From Manihot esculenta (Eukaryota; Streptophyta; Magnoliopsida; Malpighiales; Euphorbiaceae), in the NCBI RefSeq assembly GCF_001659605.2, contig NC_035165.2, forward strand, positions 13,636,445 through 13,700,444: a DNA stretch of 64,000 nucleotides, in the 5' to 3' direction. The notes under the pieces were generated by a model that was not told the origin of the DNA, ran no database searches, and was given only the letters and a program-made list of their open reading frames with translations. This document shows positions 25,929-37,993 of the stretch, piece by piece (the stretch's first letter is position 1; each line of letters begins with the position of its first letter). The position numbers were made by a program, and so were the translations under genes.

Positions 25929-27519
25929 TTAAGCCACTGCAGAGATGCTGCAGTTTCTTCTATCCCTGCTAAGACAATCAAACCCTTCAATCCTGGTAGC
26001 AGCAGGCTTGTGACCAAATTTCATTCGGACACATCCTCCTCCCTTTCGTGCTGACGATGAGGAAGGTGACAGCGGGGCAGGAGAAAAAGGAGTTATCTCA
26101 TTGCCAAATTGGGCATCTTGGACTACTGGGTTTGATGCCCTACTCGGTGGTGATCCACAGTAAAAAGGTGGAGATGATGCTACCTGGTAACCTGATCTTT
26201 CTCCGCCATATCCTCCCTGAAAGAATCAAGAGGAACCAAAACAATTTCCTTTGTCACTGGTCATATAAATTCAGTACGCAGTTTATTTCATTTCCTTTCC
26301 TTTTAACCAAGAGCTTCCAAACAAACTGAAATCATAAAGAAATACATAATCTTTTCGTTATACCTTTACCCTTGTTTGGATTCTTAATTGTGTAGGGGAA
26401 ATGAAGAAAATCAAGGAAGAGAAATGAAGAAAAAAGAAAAAAAAAGTAGAAATTTGATATTTGTTGGGAAGTTTATTAGAATAGAAGAGAAATATAATTT
26501 CTCTCTTAAAAGGAAATAAGATGTTACTATTATACCCTCACAGTCTAAAAAAGAGAGCGTTTTGTGCATTTAGGAATTATTACACAAATAATATCCAATT
26601 CTCCCCATTTCTCTTCATCTAAAATCAATTTGGAGAGACATGTTTTGGGTCCAAAAGTGAAGAAGTACAATTTCTCCCACTTTCTCTTCTTTTCTCTCCT
26701 CTAATTGATGTCTAAACAAGAGAATTTAAAGAAATTAATTTTCTATTTTTCTTCTCTCCATTTCCTTCAATCCAAACAAAGGGTTAACGAAAGCATGTAA
26801 ACTATTGCAACCACAAAATTGAAAGAGTCCTTTTTTCCCTAAAGAAAATAACAAAAAAGAAGAGATGAGTAGCAAGGTATCTCAAGCTTTAAAGAAATTT
26901 ATACAAGATTGGTAAAAAATAAATAAAAGATTCTCACTATATAAAACAACAAACTTTTGGCATAGAAAACGAAGAGATTCTTACTTCTAAGACTCCACTA
27001 CAGCTGTTCTGTTTTCGAGCATTTGAAGGATAAAACTATGTTCTGTTTTCGAGCATTTGAAGGATAAAACTATGTACTATAGCATCCTTATTCTACTCTT
27101 TAGTTTAGCTACGATAAAACAAAATACCATAATAACAGTAAAAATAATAACATGTAAATGCAGATAAAGAAAGAGAGATGAACCTTAGTTAGAATTATGT
27201 CAAGAAGCTCAGCCCCAGCCATAGAATCTTCCATGTCAGTCTGATGACTGCTACTTGCAAAAACAAAGAAAACAAAATAAGAACAATAAATTCAAGTAGT
27301 TTAGATTACAAGAAAACAAATCTAATCAACAAATTAGAGGACAGTAAATTATTAACGATACTTGATGGGTAATCTTATTGGTCTGAATTGATGGAGGAGG
27401 GAAGGATTTGAAAGACCCAATCGGCGAGGCTTGGGGCAAACCATAGAGTCTACCTCCATTATCGTCCTCTCCTCGTAGCTTCCCATGGCGCTCTTTCGCT
27501 GATACGCACAAGAATTCAT
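25929..27519 (-). CDS. Uncharacterised plant-specific protein, 171 aa
   Basis: Three coding exons on the minus strand: 27362-27519, 27184-27253 and 25929-26216. Junctions are AA|GTATCG with GCAAG|T, and AAG|GTTCAT with TTTCAG|GGAGG. All phases agree and give 171 residues without a stop. The protein starts MNSCAYQRKSAMGSYEERTI and has MVCPKPRRLGL and RPIRLPI near its N terminus. DMEDSMAGAELLDIILTK is encoded by the small middle exon. The tail is Gly/Ser/Pro-rich with SPPSRASNPVVQDAQFG and ends in a basic block with CVRMKFGHKP and EGFDCLSRDRRN. I recognise this layout as a conserved land-plant family of unknown function; no enzyme motif, signal peptide or membrane segment is visible. The first ATG (27519) was chosen because it opens the frame shared by all exons. 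Confidence 0.82.
27041..27074. repeat. 34-bp tandem duplication inside an intron
   Basis: The unit starting TTCTGTTTTCGAGCATTTGA occurs at 27007-27040 and 27041-27074, within intron 2 of the minus-strand 171-aa gene. Confidence 0.85.
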
Positions 27520-27546
27520 TTTCGATTATCGCTCAAATCAAGAAAC

Positions 27547-27756
27547 CCTGAGACAAACACACCCACATCACTATTAATAAAATCTGGAAATTCCGCAACA
27601 AACCCACAAAATTTTAAAATACTAGTACTAAAAAATTGGGTATGAAAAAAGAAAACGAAATTGTTGGTAGCTTGAAATGTTCTGTCCTTTCCCAAGAAAA
27701 ATAAAGTTCCGGGCAACCAAACAGAAATAGTGCAAAAATTACGCGATAGATCTGTC

Positions 27757-27792
<36 letters not shown>

Positions 27793-27960
27793 CAGAGTGG
27801 AGACCTGAGCAGCCAGAGAGGCACCTCCACGAGGAGGAGAGGAGATAAATAAGGAGTACGAATAGGGACTCGAAGAAGAAATCGAAAGATTAGATTTTTG
27901 AGAGAGAGGCAGAGATAAGATATGGTGATGGCTTTGAGGATTCATAGTAAGGCAAAGGAG
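27547..27960 (-). promoter_or_regulatory. Probable 5' leader with an intron
   Basis: On the minus strand GCTGCTCAG|GTCTCC (donor after 27805) pairs with TTTGTCTCAG|GGTTTC (acceptor before 27547), 28 bases above the start codon of the 171-aa gene. This suggests an untranslated first exon up to about 27950 and a 257-bp leader intron containing the GA repeat. An upstream ATG in that first exon (27945) would open a Ser-rich frame that reaches a stop just after the splice, so it would act as an upstream ORF if transcribed. Confidence 0.55.
27762..27789. repeat. GA microsatellite in the leader intron
   Basis: About 14 AG/GA dinucleotides (CT on the transcribed strand), within the proposed leader intron. 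Confidence 0.9.
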
Positions 27961-29187
27961 AGAAGAGCTTGAGGTCAGATTAGGTTCAAGTGTGGTCGAG
28001 TTCTGCGTACTGTTTGTGAGATTGCAGTTAGTTACCGTTTGATTTTTATTGTACTTTTATTACTTTTAAGTTCTCCAGTTTTACGCTGACCAATACGGGC
28101 GAAGGATTCTGGGAAACACTTGATTTTCTTTTGTTTAGTTTTATTTTTTTCTTTATAATATTTCCGTTTTAGTTTTATAATAAAATTTACGGTATTTTTA
28201 AAAAAATATAAATTGTATGTTATAATATTATAATTTTTTTTATAAACTTTAATTTAATGATAAAACATATACTAGAAATAAAATAAATGCATTTATAAAT
28301 ATAAATCTATAACAAAAGACACGCGTGCATATCTAGGAGAATCTGTATCTAAACAACTCTTTGCTTTTCTAGAGATTTGTGAGTTTTTAATGAACTTTTA
28401 AAAATTGTTAATGAATTGAAAACTTTTAATATTAATATAAAGAGTTGAATGATAAAAAGAACTTCATATATATATTTTTTTATAATTACATTTTATTTTT
28501 TTATAATTTATAAATTAAATTTCATATTTTTATATTTATATTCATTATATTTCAATAAATTTTTTATTAAATACTAATAAAATTATCGCGTTATTTAATA
28601 TATTATCATCACGTTATCCATCACATTATTATTAGATCACACTATTATGCTACTGAAATTTATAATATAATTTATCACAATTTAAATATTAGAGTTTAAT
28701 AAAAATTTATGATGTAATTATAAATTATTTTAATGATTAGGATTTTTTACTATTTTTTTAAAAATTAAAATCGATAATATTAAAAAATAATTTATAATAT
28801 TATTATAAAATTTTCAATTTTATCAATGATGTATTATATTAATTTTATTATATAATTTAAAAAAATACATAATTAACAATATAGTTAAGAGTAAAAAAAT
28901 GTTATTTAAAAAATATATTAAAAAATAGTTATAATTATTTTATTATTTTATATTCTTAAAAATAAATTATATAAAATATGATTTTAAACCAATTTTATAT
29001 TTCACATTATAAAATATAATTAATATATATTGTTGATGATATATTTTTTTAAACAATAATGATTATTAGTATGAATTAAAAAATTAAAATGTAGATTAAT
29101 TTTGAATTAAATTAAAATGTAGATTAATTTTGAATTAAATTAAAATAAAATGATATATTAAATCATTGATAAAACTAAGAAATTTAT

Positions 29188-29224
<37 letters not shown>

Positions 29225-30402
29225 TAAATTATTCTTTTAATATTATAAATTTTAATTTTAAGAAAAATAATAAAAAATTTACCTTTAAAAAAATTTACTA
29301 TTACACCCTAAATTTTAAAAATTTACTAATTAAATTTTAACTTTTTAAGTTATAATTAATTATATTTTAAATTTCAGTGGTAGAGTGATATGGTAATAAC
29401 ATGTCAAATAATGTAAAATTTTGTTAATTTCTAATAGAAAATCTAATTTTAGAGTATAATTAAAATAAGTATAAAAGTGTAGATTTAATTAGCGAATCAT
29501 AAAAACATAAAGTGTGATTACAAAAATTGAGAAAATGATGGATTTTTTTATTAACTGTAAAATAAATAAACCTCCTCTTTTTTTTAACAATGTAAATCTA
29601 TAACATTTTATATGACCCAGTAAAAAATCAGAGTCCAACCTAGCAATAATAGACTACCCATAACCCACACTCACAAACTACAATTTAAATTATGAAAAGA
29701 CCCCAAATGCCCATAATCATAGTCCCATAACCCGTAACTCAGCCCACTAATAGAAACTCCAATGCAGAACATTGCTAGAGCACTACTGTTGCCATAATCA
29801 GAAAACAATAGAACATCTAAGCAGACTAGGCCGACACACAACCACAAGCAATCCAACATTGCTGCAATAACAAGAGGTCAATAGGAACCACAACAACAGT
29901 CATGCATGCACTAAAACAAAAACATAGAAGGCTCTCAAGGGGATATAAACACAAGTAGCTCTAAAAGAAATTCGTAGCACATAAAGAAGGAAACACTGCA
30001 GAGCTCTCAATTGATCACTGATTTGTGGGAGCACAAATCACTAGATATGGCAATATAGTCCAAGATGCCAGTGTCACACCGACAAAAATCCTCTTCAAAA
30101 GCCAAAACAAAGCCATCGACCCTTGACCTAAGTCCTTAAAAACATCTCTCGTTGACAATGTGTGAATGCTTGCAAAAGACAACAACAAAAAAAAAAAAGC
30201 AAACCAAGTAAAAATACAAACCAAAATAAAATAAAAAAATACATCTCTGTGCTTCCATAGTGATGGAAAACCATGAAGAACGAAGGCTACCCTTTTTCAC
30301 TCTCTCGCTTTATCGAATTTCTTCTACTTTTTCCTCTTTTCCACTAAAAAATTAGCTAGCGCAAATAAACTTCTTCCATGCTAATAAAGATTGTGCACTA
30401 TT
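27961..30402. other. AT-rich intergenic DNA
   Basis: No gene is recognised. The stretch to 29600 is extremely AT-rich. From 29620 to 30400 the base composition is more balanced and might be an old mobile-element fragment, but no domain can be read. Confidence 0.55.
29187..29223. repeat. (TAA)n microsatellite
   Basis: About 12 uninterrupted AAT/TAA triplets. Confidence 0.95.
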
Positions 30403-31958
30403 TGTACAATACCCAACTAGACTTCAATGTCGGAATTCTAACTTTTCAATGAAATCTCCATTGGAATTTGAAATCTCGGAACCGAAAATATTGGAAGGGT
30501 AAAATGGAATTTTATAAAATGAATTTTAAGTTTTTTAAAAAAATTATTTTAGAAAAAACTTTAAGGTTCGATTGTCGAACCTTCAGGTTTGGCTACTGAA
30601 GGTGGCTTTTCTAGTCCACTTATAAATTGAACTCCATCGGAAAATGAAGAGAAGTTTTCTCCACTTTCAGACAGAGGTGAGTCTAAAATAAAATTTTGAT
30701 ATTTTTACTATAATCTTCCTTAATTCTTTTAGAAATTCATAATTTTATCTTTGTTTTGAAGAATCAAACTTGAGTTTTTAAGTTTTAGCTATTGGGACCT
30801 TTCAAAGTTCATCCATTCCTCTTCTCCAAATTCTTTGTTGCTGTGGTCTTTGTTCCTCCAAGAAATAAGTTGCGATTGTAAGTTTCTTTTATTTTGTGGA
30901 GTTGAAATCTATTTTCTTTATATTTTAGGGGAGTCAGTTGAGTTTGCATGCAAGTTATGTTTATCTCTTTTATGCTTAATCCTTATATGATATTTGTACT
31001 GAGTTGATTGCATGTTGGTGTTTTGGTGTTTCTTGAGTTGTTCTGAATCTTCTAAGTCAATTTCGTATGTTTCTTTGTGCTGCTAAAGAGTTTGGTTATA
31101 TTTTCGAGGCTATTGACAGAAGATAGAATCGGGATTCTGCATTACAGAAGAATCCAAGTTTGGCTGTCGAACCTACATGTGAAGGCTGCTTTTTAGCCAC
31201 CGAACCTGCCGCCGAAAGTTTCATTTTCAGGTAATTTTCTACATGTTTTCTTATATATTTTTAGGGGTTTCTAGGGATAGTTTTAAGAAGTATAAAAGTT
31301 ATGTTTGGTCCTTTATTTAAGTCCATTTGTGTAGGATTGGATTTGGGAGACAATAGAGACCAACATTAAGAAAACTGCTTCAGAGCTAGGCTTGTAATCA
31401 GCCAGAGGTGAGTAGGATTGGATTTGGGAGACAATAGAGACCAACATTAAGAAAACTGCTTCAGAGCTAGGCTTGTAATCAGCCAGAGGTGAGTAGAACT
31501 AAACTAAACTATTATTTTAAAGAAATCAAAAGTTTTAAGTATGCTCATCCATAACGAATGCCATGTGTATATGATTAGGTTGTTTTGCATTAGAATTCAA
31601 GAATATGATGCATTGCATAATTAATCTTTATTGTAGATGGATGTTGGATGGCCCATTAGCCTTCGAGCATGTTATGATATATTATGACGGATATGAAAGT
31701 CCAAGTTAAGATCCATTCTGCGCCCCTGGAACTATATAAGAGAAAGACTAGGGTGGCCATTCTTCATCCCCGTACTATGGATATGCTATATTATGTTTAA
31801 GAGAAAGTCTTGAGGAGCATTCATTATGAGTCAGACACTCTTAGAATTATGGGGGGTTACTGGTGATAAGTTTATCTTGATGTGAATTGTTTGTGTTATG
31901 ACTCATTCATCAGATCATATGTTTTATTAAACTGATTTATATTATGTTTCTGCTTACT
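30403..31958 (+). mobile_element. Decayed 5' LTR of an old chromovirus (element 0)
   Basis: Starts TGTACAATACCCAACTAG, a diverged form of TGTAATACCCGGCTAG that opens the three LTR families further right. It follows them in order: the TCGGAATTCTAAC block near the start, palindrome remnants, the GTCCATTTGTGTAGG block, AGCCAGAGGTGAGTA, ATGCATTGCAT, a short array region and TGCTTACTAGG. It stops at the position equivalent to CTGCTCACTGGG. The rest of the LTR, the primer site and most of gag are deleted. Confidence 0.78.
31331..31492 (+). repeat. 81-bp tandem duplication inside the decayed LTR
   Basis: The unit starting GTAGGATTGGATTTGGGAGA is repeated exactly at 31331-31411 and 31412-31492. The younger LTRs carry it once, so it arose in this copy. 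The identity of the two units makes it more recent than the decay of the LTR. Confidence 0.92.
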
Positions 31959-32755
31959 AGGATCTAGGATCTAGATGTGTTAGATGTGGAAAGCTGCACA
32001 AAGGGCTTTATTAGTTTAAGACTACAGCTTGTTATAGATGTGAACAAGAGGGATACATGACATGTAAATGTCCCAATGCAACTAGAATTGTACAATCCCA
32101 GCAGACAACTTTTAGCAGTGTGGCTCAGCCAATAACTTTGGCCATATCTCAAGGTAGATGGCAAGATAAGGTCAACCTATTCTTTAGTAGGTTTTCAAGG
32201 AGAAGGTTCTTTAGTACCAACATGGATCTTCACCATGACACAACAGGAAGCCAACACATCAATACAGTAGTGTCAGGTAAACTCACTATTGGGTGTTCTG
32301 ATATGTATGCTCTTATGGACCCTGATGTCTTTCATTCTTTTATTTCTCTGAGGGCCGTAGGTAGTTTGAGTTTGATAGCTTCTAGGCTAGAGTGTCCTCT
32401 TTGGGTCAGTAGGCCCAAGTGTGATTTGTTTGAGATAAAGTTAGTCTATCAGTTCAATCTAGTTATAGTTGAGGGCATATGCCTTCCAGCTGACCTTGTG
32501 GTTTTAGATTTGATTGATTTTAACGTCAATCTAGGGGTAGATTAGCTCTCTACTCATGGTGCTACCTTGGACTATAGAGACAAGGTAGTTAGGTTTAGAG
32601 AATAAGATGGATCAGAGGTCATCTTTCGAGGAGACAAGTCAAGTATGCCTAAAGGTTTGATATATGCCTCATAGGCTCATAGGTTGCTTAGAAGGGGTTG
32701 TCAGAGGTTTCTTACCTATGTTAGAGAGTTTAACAATCAGTTCAGGGAACCAAAT
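31959..32755 (+). pseudogene. Chromovirus gag-protease remnant (element 0)
   Basis: Shows a worn first zinc knuckle (CVRCGKLHKGL), the second knuckle CYRCEQEGYMTCKCP, then a protease region. In the protease the motif usually read [12 protein letters not shown] in this family has become ALMDPDVFHSFI, so the active-site Gly is gone. The frame is open at 32057-32545 and then broken by stops (TAG at 32542-32545, TAA near 32604). It breaks off at about 32755 where the Athila-like LTR begins. Non-functional. Confidence 0.8.
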
Positions 32756-33792
32756 TTTGAAAATTTAGAAACAACTAATTAATTAAAACTTTCAGCTGAA
32801 GGCAATCAAATTGAGGTATTTTGCAGTTGATCATTGATTAAAAAAATAATTCATTTTATTATCTATTGTTTGGTTATAGTGGTCAAACACGCGAATCTCA
32901 CCAATTCTTCCTTATGAATAAATTAATCTGCTTCGCGCTTAAATTAATTCCTAGTCAACTAACAACCCCAACAAGCGTGTAGATTTAATTAGTCGACTGT
33001 TTTAAGAGAGAAGAACCCAAACTTGATTAATAAAAACACGCGTTTTATTTAAATCAAATCTGTCAATTTCTTAACATAAACTAATATGTTAATTACTACT
33101 TGTTATTAACCCAATTAAACAATTACGGATTTAATCAGATTAATTAGCAATAAGTTATTTTCCCAAGAGATTCAATAGGCCTCTTGAATTCTCAAGAAAA
33201 CAACAATGGAGGTGGTGTTCCTCGAAATCAGAAATTGACAAAAAATAGAAATAAGATGAAGAGAATTAAGTGTAGAACCTCACAACTTAAACAAACCTCA
33301 ATTTAAATTCACCTTCAACTGAAAATAGATTGTTTAGCCACTCATGGCCATAATAAAATTATAAAAATTAAGCAAAAGGAGAAGAAGAAGAAAAGAAGAT
33401 AGAGAAGAAGGTGGGGCAGCAAGAGAGGAAATGAGAGTGAGAGGTAGAATATGATTCTCCAGGTTAAATGCTAGGAGCCTTTATATAGGCACAAAAAGAT
33501 AAAATTTAAAATAAAAACTATCATTCCCATCTTATCTCTATCTTCATCTGATTGAGTTTGATTCAATTGAAGCTGATATTATCTTTGCTTAGGTGGCAAA
33601 ATCTATCTTATCTCCCCATCGCCTCCCTATATAAAAAATCCTTTAATTCAGCATTTTTTCTTCCTTTTATCAACTTCTACTCACAAACCTGTACAAAATT
33701 AAATTCAAATTAAAATTAAATATTTACATAAAAATTACAATAAAATCAAGGAATTAAATGAGGAAAAAAATTGTGAGTTTTGCAACTCATCA
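32756..33792 (-). mobile_element. Truncated 3' LTR of an Athila-like element
   Basis: Read on the minus strand it begins TGATGAGTTGCAAAACTCAC right after a polypurine tract and matches the solo LTR at 14027-17309 (opposite orientation), without that copy's nested insert. It lacks about the last 260 bases and stops at a junction with element 0 that shows no LTR ending, so a deletion or rearrangement made this edge. Confidence 0.8.
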
Positions 33793-33808
33793 GATTCCCC
33801 CACACTTG
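33793..33808 (-). promoter_or_regulatory. Polypurine tract of the Athila-like element
   Basis: Minus strand AAGTGTGGGGGAATC lies immediately before the LTR start at 33792, the expected plus-strand priming site for reverse transcription. Confidence 0.75.
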
Positions 33809-35139
33809 CACCTTTGCTTGTCCTCAAGCACAAAAATTGAAATGAAATGATGAAATACAGCCCTGTCCTCAACAAATCTGAAATTTAATTTGTCCAAAAC
33901 AAAGAACCAAATTATCATGCAATAGGATGATAGCAGAAATAGCTTAATTTCACCAAAGTTCACTTCAACAAGTTTCATATTTAAAACATGTTTCTTAAGT
34001 CATAAAGTTGGTCCTCAATTTAATTTCAAGTACATAAAATATTAGAATGCCACATAATATTAAACTGCCCTTTTTTAAAGAATGGAATCTTAGGAACTCT
34101 TAACTAGACCAATTAAATTTAAAGATTTGGGGGTTCATTATTTATTATTTACACTTCCTACTATATCTTGCCTGAAACCGATAAAGTGAACGTAAAACAA
34201 ATGGTTACTGAGCCACTTGTCCCAGGTTATTCAGCTCAGGTGGCTACTAGCTCCACTCATAATTACCTTATAAAAAGGTATGGGCGAGTTTTTAAACGGC
34301 CCAAAAGGGGTGATACTCTTCAAAACACCGATTTCTCCATACGGAATCACCTTAAGGGGTCACCAAGTACCGCACTACTTGGGCCATCGGGTTGGTAACC
34401 AATTGATCAAGCAACTAGAGGAGTGAGTCATAGGAGTGCATTTATTTCTGATTTTTATATTTTTTTTAACACCCCTTAATTTCCACATAAATATATAGTC
34501 TAGAAAATATCCTTTAATTCATTCTCAACAAAGGGCATCAACTCATTTAAAAGAACATGCATTTTTTTTTTACTCAACTATTTAAATAAGGACCATACTT
34601 AATGAGATTTCAAAACAAGCCTTAAAAATAAAACTAATAAAATGAACAATGATAAATTTATTCTATTTAAGCTAGCATACAAATGGCATAATAACTTGTA
34701 TTCTATGATAAAGGACATATCAATTTCTTATGGCAAGTAAGGAGTTGTAAATTTTTTTTTTTTTTAAATGATGCAAATACTAGAAATCATAAAAATTAAA
34801 TATGAGAAACAATTTAATAGTGCAAGTGCTGAGAAACTGCTGAGAATCATAAAAACAGAAGTGTTTATAGGCTTGGGCAAGCCTCTAACTCAAACACCAA
34901 AAACTCAAAGAAAAATGACAGAAAAAGAATAAAAATTTCTAAAAAATTCAGAATGTTCATCAATCATCAATTAATCTCATCAATCACGAAAAAACTTCTA
35001 TTTCCATACCACATCTCCCCCACACTTACTCCTTACATTGTCCTCAATGTGGAAAAAAATTCAATTAAACAGGGAAGTGCACAAAATAAAATAAAAGTAA
35101 ATCAAAGAGAACTTCCCTTAAGAGTAAGTCGCATAGAAC
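33809..35139 (-). mobile_element. Non-coding internal region of the Athila-like element
   Basis: A long spacer between the env-position ORF and the polypurine tract, typical of Athila-like elements. Only short accidental frames are present. A second tract similar to the polypurine tract (minus strand AGTGTGGGGGAGA, near 35020) is present. Confidence 0.6.
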
Positions 35140-36782
35140 TTAGGCTGCTGGTGGTTGGGGTATGGGCAACCCCAAGTGAGAGAGAATGACATCCAATTTG
35201 GCATCCATATGGTGCATTTTTGCCTCAATTCTGGCTAGGCGGGCTTGATCACTAGGTTCTAGAGATGCTGCTGAGGAGGCTGAGGCTGAAGCTGATTGGT
35301 CCTCTGTCCGAAATAAACGCGATCATGGTGGAATGATAGGACGTGAAGGACAAAACACAAATTTTTTCCTCTCATTGAGGCAAAGTAAGCCCATATAATT
35401 AAGTGCAGATATATCAAGTGGAAGAATAGGCTCAGCTATGTGTAAATTAGTGTTTTTAATATCAAGTACACCCAACCCTACTGCTAGCATTGAAATTACA
35501 AAACCCAAGTATATACCACGCCCAACATTAGATATACTTTTAAACTGGGAGGCTAACCAAAAATCAAAATTAACTTCTCTTTTTTTTAACATGCACCATA
35601 AGAAGAAGAGTTCATATTTTGTGAGTTTAGTTGGATCTTTATTTTTTCCAGAAAATGTGTAACATAGGAACCTATGAAGGTATCTAAGGGCAAGGCTCTG
35701 AATATCATTAGCTTTAGATTTCCCACCCCTAAATTTAAGCTCAAGTTTCCCTGTTAACTCCTTGTATGCTAAAATTGGATCCCAATCCACTGGGTAGTCA
35801 CATAATGAATCTAAATATTTAACAGTTTTGACATATTCATTATCATAAATACCCAAGTACAAATTAAATGTTGTGATTGAACATTGGACCATTTTATTTT
35901 GCAACCTAAAACGAATTGTAGGAATATTCAAATTAAAATCCTGTGCATAAAAAGAAAACTCATAGGTTGCATAAAAGTCACGGCAAAGCTCAACATAGGA
36001 GGGACAATCTATAAAAAAAAATTTTCTCCATCCAATTGTATCAATTAATGCATAAACTTCATCATACAATTGCAATTGGATCAAGGTATCATCATTTATT
36101 TTCTTACAAGCATAAATATCAGAATGGAGAAAAATTTTATATCTCACCTCATCATCGCCGACAAAGCTAAAACTGCCATGAAGGTCTTGCTCTGCAGGTT
36201 CTATCTGGCCTTTCCACCAGCTATTCTGGGCATCCGTTTTTTCTGCTTTTTCTTTGGAGGAGAATCAGCCTGGATTTCTTCACTGGCACTCGAGGTTGTG
36301 TCCTCGCTGCTGTCCTCCGAAGCTTCCACGATTAATTTTATGGTTCTGGGTTGCATTTTTTGTTCTTGGAGTTGCCTCAGGATTTCAGGTTTCACCTCCC
36401 ATTCTTCCTCATCATCACTCATTAAGTCATAAATAGGAACCTTACCTTTCATCTGTGAATGCGGGCGCATGGTTGCATCTGGCAAGGAAGTGGACGGCGA
36501 CGGTGTCGGCATTGGAGAGGCTACGACCGGCGAGGAGGAACGCGCGGAAGGGGCTGTGACCGGCGAGGAGGAATGCGCAGAAGGGGCTGTGACCGGCGAG
36601 GAGGAACGCGAGGAAGGGGCTGTGACCGGAGAGTCTGCTGGTATGGTTTGCGTGCGAGGCCTGGTCACCGCGTCTGAGGGAATCTTCGTCGTGGTCTGGC
36701 GGCGACGCGATGAACGGCGGCTCCCGATCGAAGCGCCGGCAGCGTGGCTCTTGGCGGCACGGGAAGAGGTAGCGCAGGCCAT
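35140..36782 (-). pseudogene. Env-position ORF of the Athila-like element (putative plant transposon protein domain)
   Basis: Large extra ORF downstream of integrase; its role in this group is unproven. The N-terminal part (36782 down to 36201) is Ser/Pro-rich with repeated SPVTAPS units and ends in a basic KKKQKKR block. The globular part (36147 down to 35323, 274 residues) carries YDEVYALIDTIGWRKFF, YVELCRDFYATYEF and LYLGIYDNEY, which I recognise as the domain found in ORFs of Athila-type elements. A one-base frameshift near 36205-36220 separates the two parts. The frame of the globular part stays open upstream of its first Met to that point. A TGA at 35323-35325 interrupts it; beyond it the same frame runs on to a stop at 35140, with a likely coiled-coil (RLARIEAKMHHMDAKLDVIL). 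So there is one frameshift and one stop in an otherwise whole ORF. Confidence 0.8.
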
Positions 36783-36899
36783 CTGCAGAAAAGAGAAGAA
36801 AAAGAAAAGAAAAAGATAGAAGATGAAGATGACAGGAGATAAGAAGAATTAGGGGTTTTTTTTTAATTTTTTTTAAAATTTTTTTTAATTATTTATTTT

Positions 36900-37002
<103 letters not shown>

Positions 37003-37249
37003 GTAGAACAGAACCTACCTTCCTTTGGGAGCAATTTTAAAAATAATAGCTTACCTCCAAAAAGGTTCCCTAAAGTCTCAAATTGCCTAGAAGATCCAAT
37101 CTGCTCCAAAAATAATAAATAAATTAATTTAAAATTAAAAATTAAAAGAAAACTTACTTGTGATTCTACAGGCTTGAGCAAGCCTGTAATCTTGGGTTGC
37201 CTCCCAAGCAGCGCTCTTGTTTATTGTCCTAGGCTGGACTTTCCTTCCT

Positions 37250-37683
37250 TCAAGTTCCGATCTGTAGTACTCCCAGAACCATAATTTCTTCATCTTTGGG
37301 CTTGAATCCCTCATAAAAGGGTTTGAGTCTATGACCATTCACTTTAAAAATTTTACCAGTTTCAAGACTTTGAATTTGCACGGCTCTATGGTTAAAAGTC
37401 TTAATTACAACAAACGGACCAATCCATCGTGTCCTCAATTTTCCTGGAAAAAGTTTTAACCGAGAATGAAAAAGCAAAACTTTTTGGCCCACCTGAAAAT
37501 TTTTCTGAGAAATTGATTCATCATGAAAAGCTTTGGTTTTCTCCTTGTAAATTCTGGCACTCTCATAGGCTTCATTCCTTATTTCCTCCAGTTCCTGCAA
37601 TTGCAACTTTCGATTAGAACTTCCCTCTATTAAGCTGCTGTTCCATTGCTTTATTGCCCAAAAGGCTTTATGCTCTAGCTCAA
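37250..37683 (-). pseudogene. Integrase C-terminal part of the Athila-like element, cut by element 1
   Basis: The minus-strand frame is open from the junction at 37683 to a stop at 37250. It reads ELEHKAFWAIKQWN, KLQLQELEEIRNEAYESA, GQKVLLFHSRLKLFPGKL and RTRWIGPFVV, the integrase C-terminal region of the Athila/Tat branch. The catalytic domain and everything upstream are missing because element 1 inserted here. The remaining 5' part should lie beyond the right edge of the window. Confidence 0.85.
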
Positions 37684-37880
37684 TGTAATACCCGGCTAGA
37701 TTTCGGTATCGGAATTCCTACCTTCCGGTGGAATCTCCGTTGGAATTTGGAATTCTGTCGATGCCAGAGTCTTCTAGAGGGGTAAAATGTGTTTCTAAAA
37801 TGTTTTCACACGATTTTATGGTTTTTAATGGAAAGAAATGAGTTTTTAAAAGATTAGACTAAGGAGGCTTTTGCCAGGTT

Positions 37881-37993
37881 CGGCCGCCGAAAGTGAGGTC
37901 CGGCCGCCGAAAGTGAGGTTCGGCCGCCGAAAGTGAGGTTCGGCCGCCGAAAGTGAGGTTCGGCCGCCGAAAGTGAAGTTCGGCCGCCGAACA
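37881..37993 (+). repeat. 20-bp minisatellite, six units, in the element 1 5' LTR
   Basis: Units start at 37881, 37901, 37921, 37941, 37961 and 37981, spelling CGGCCGCCGAAAGTGAGGTT with few changes. The 3' LTR of the same element has only two units (from about 44722), so the array expanded or contracted after insertion. Confidence 0.95.

Noticed and set aside
29671..30224. Short hydrophobic frames on the minus strand
   Set aside because: No homology recognised, no promoter or exon structure; composition-driven.
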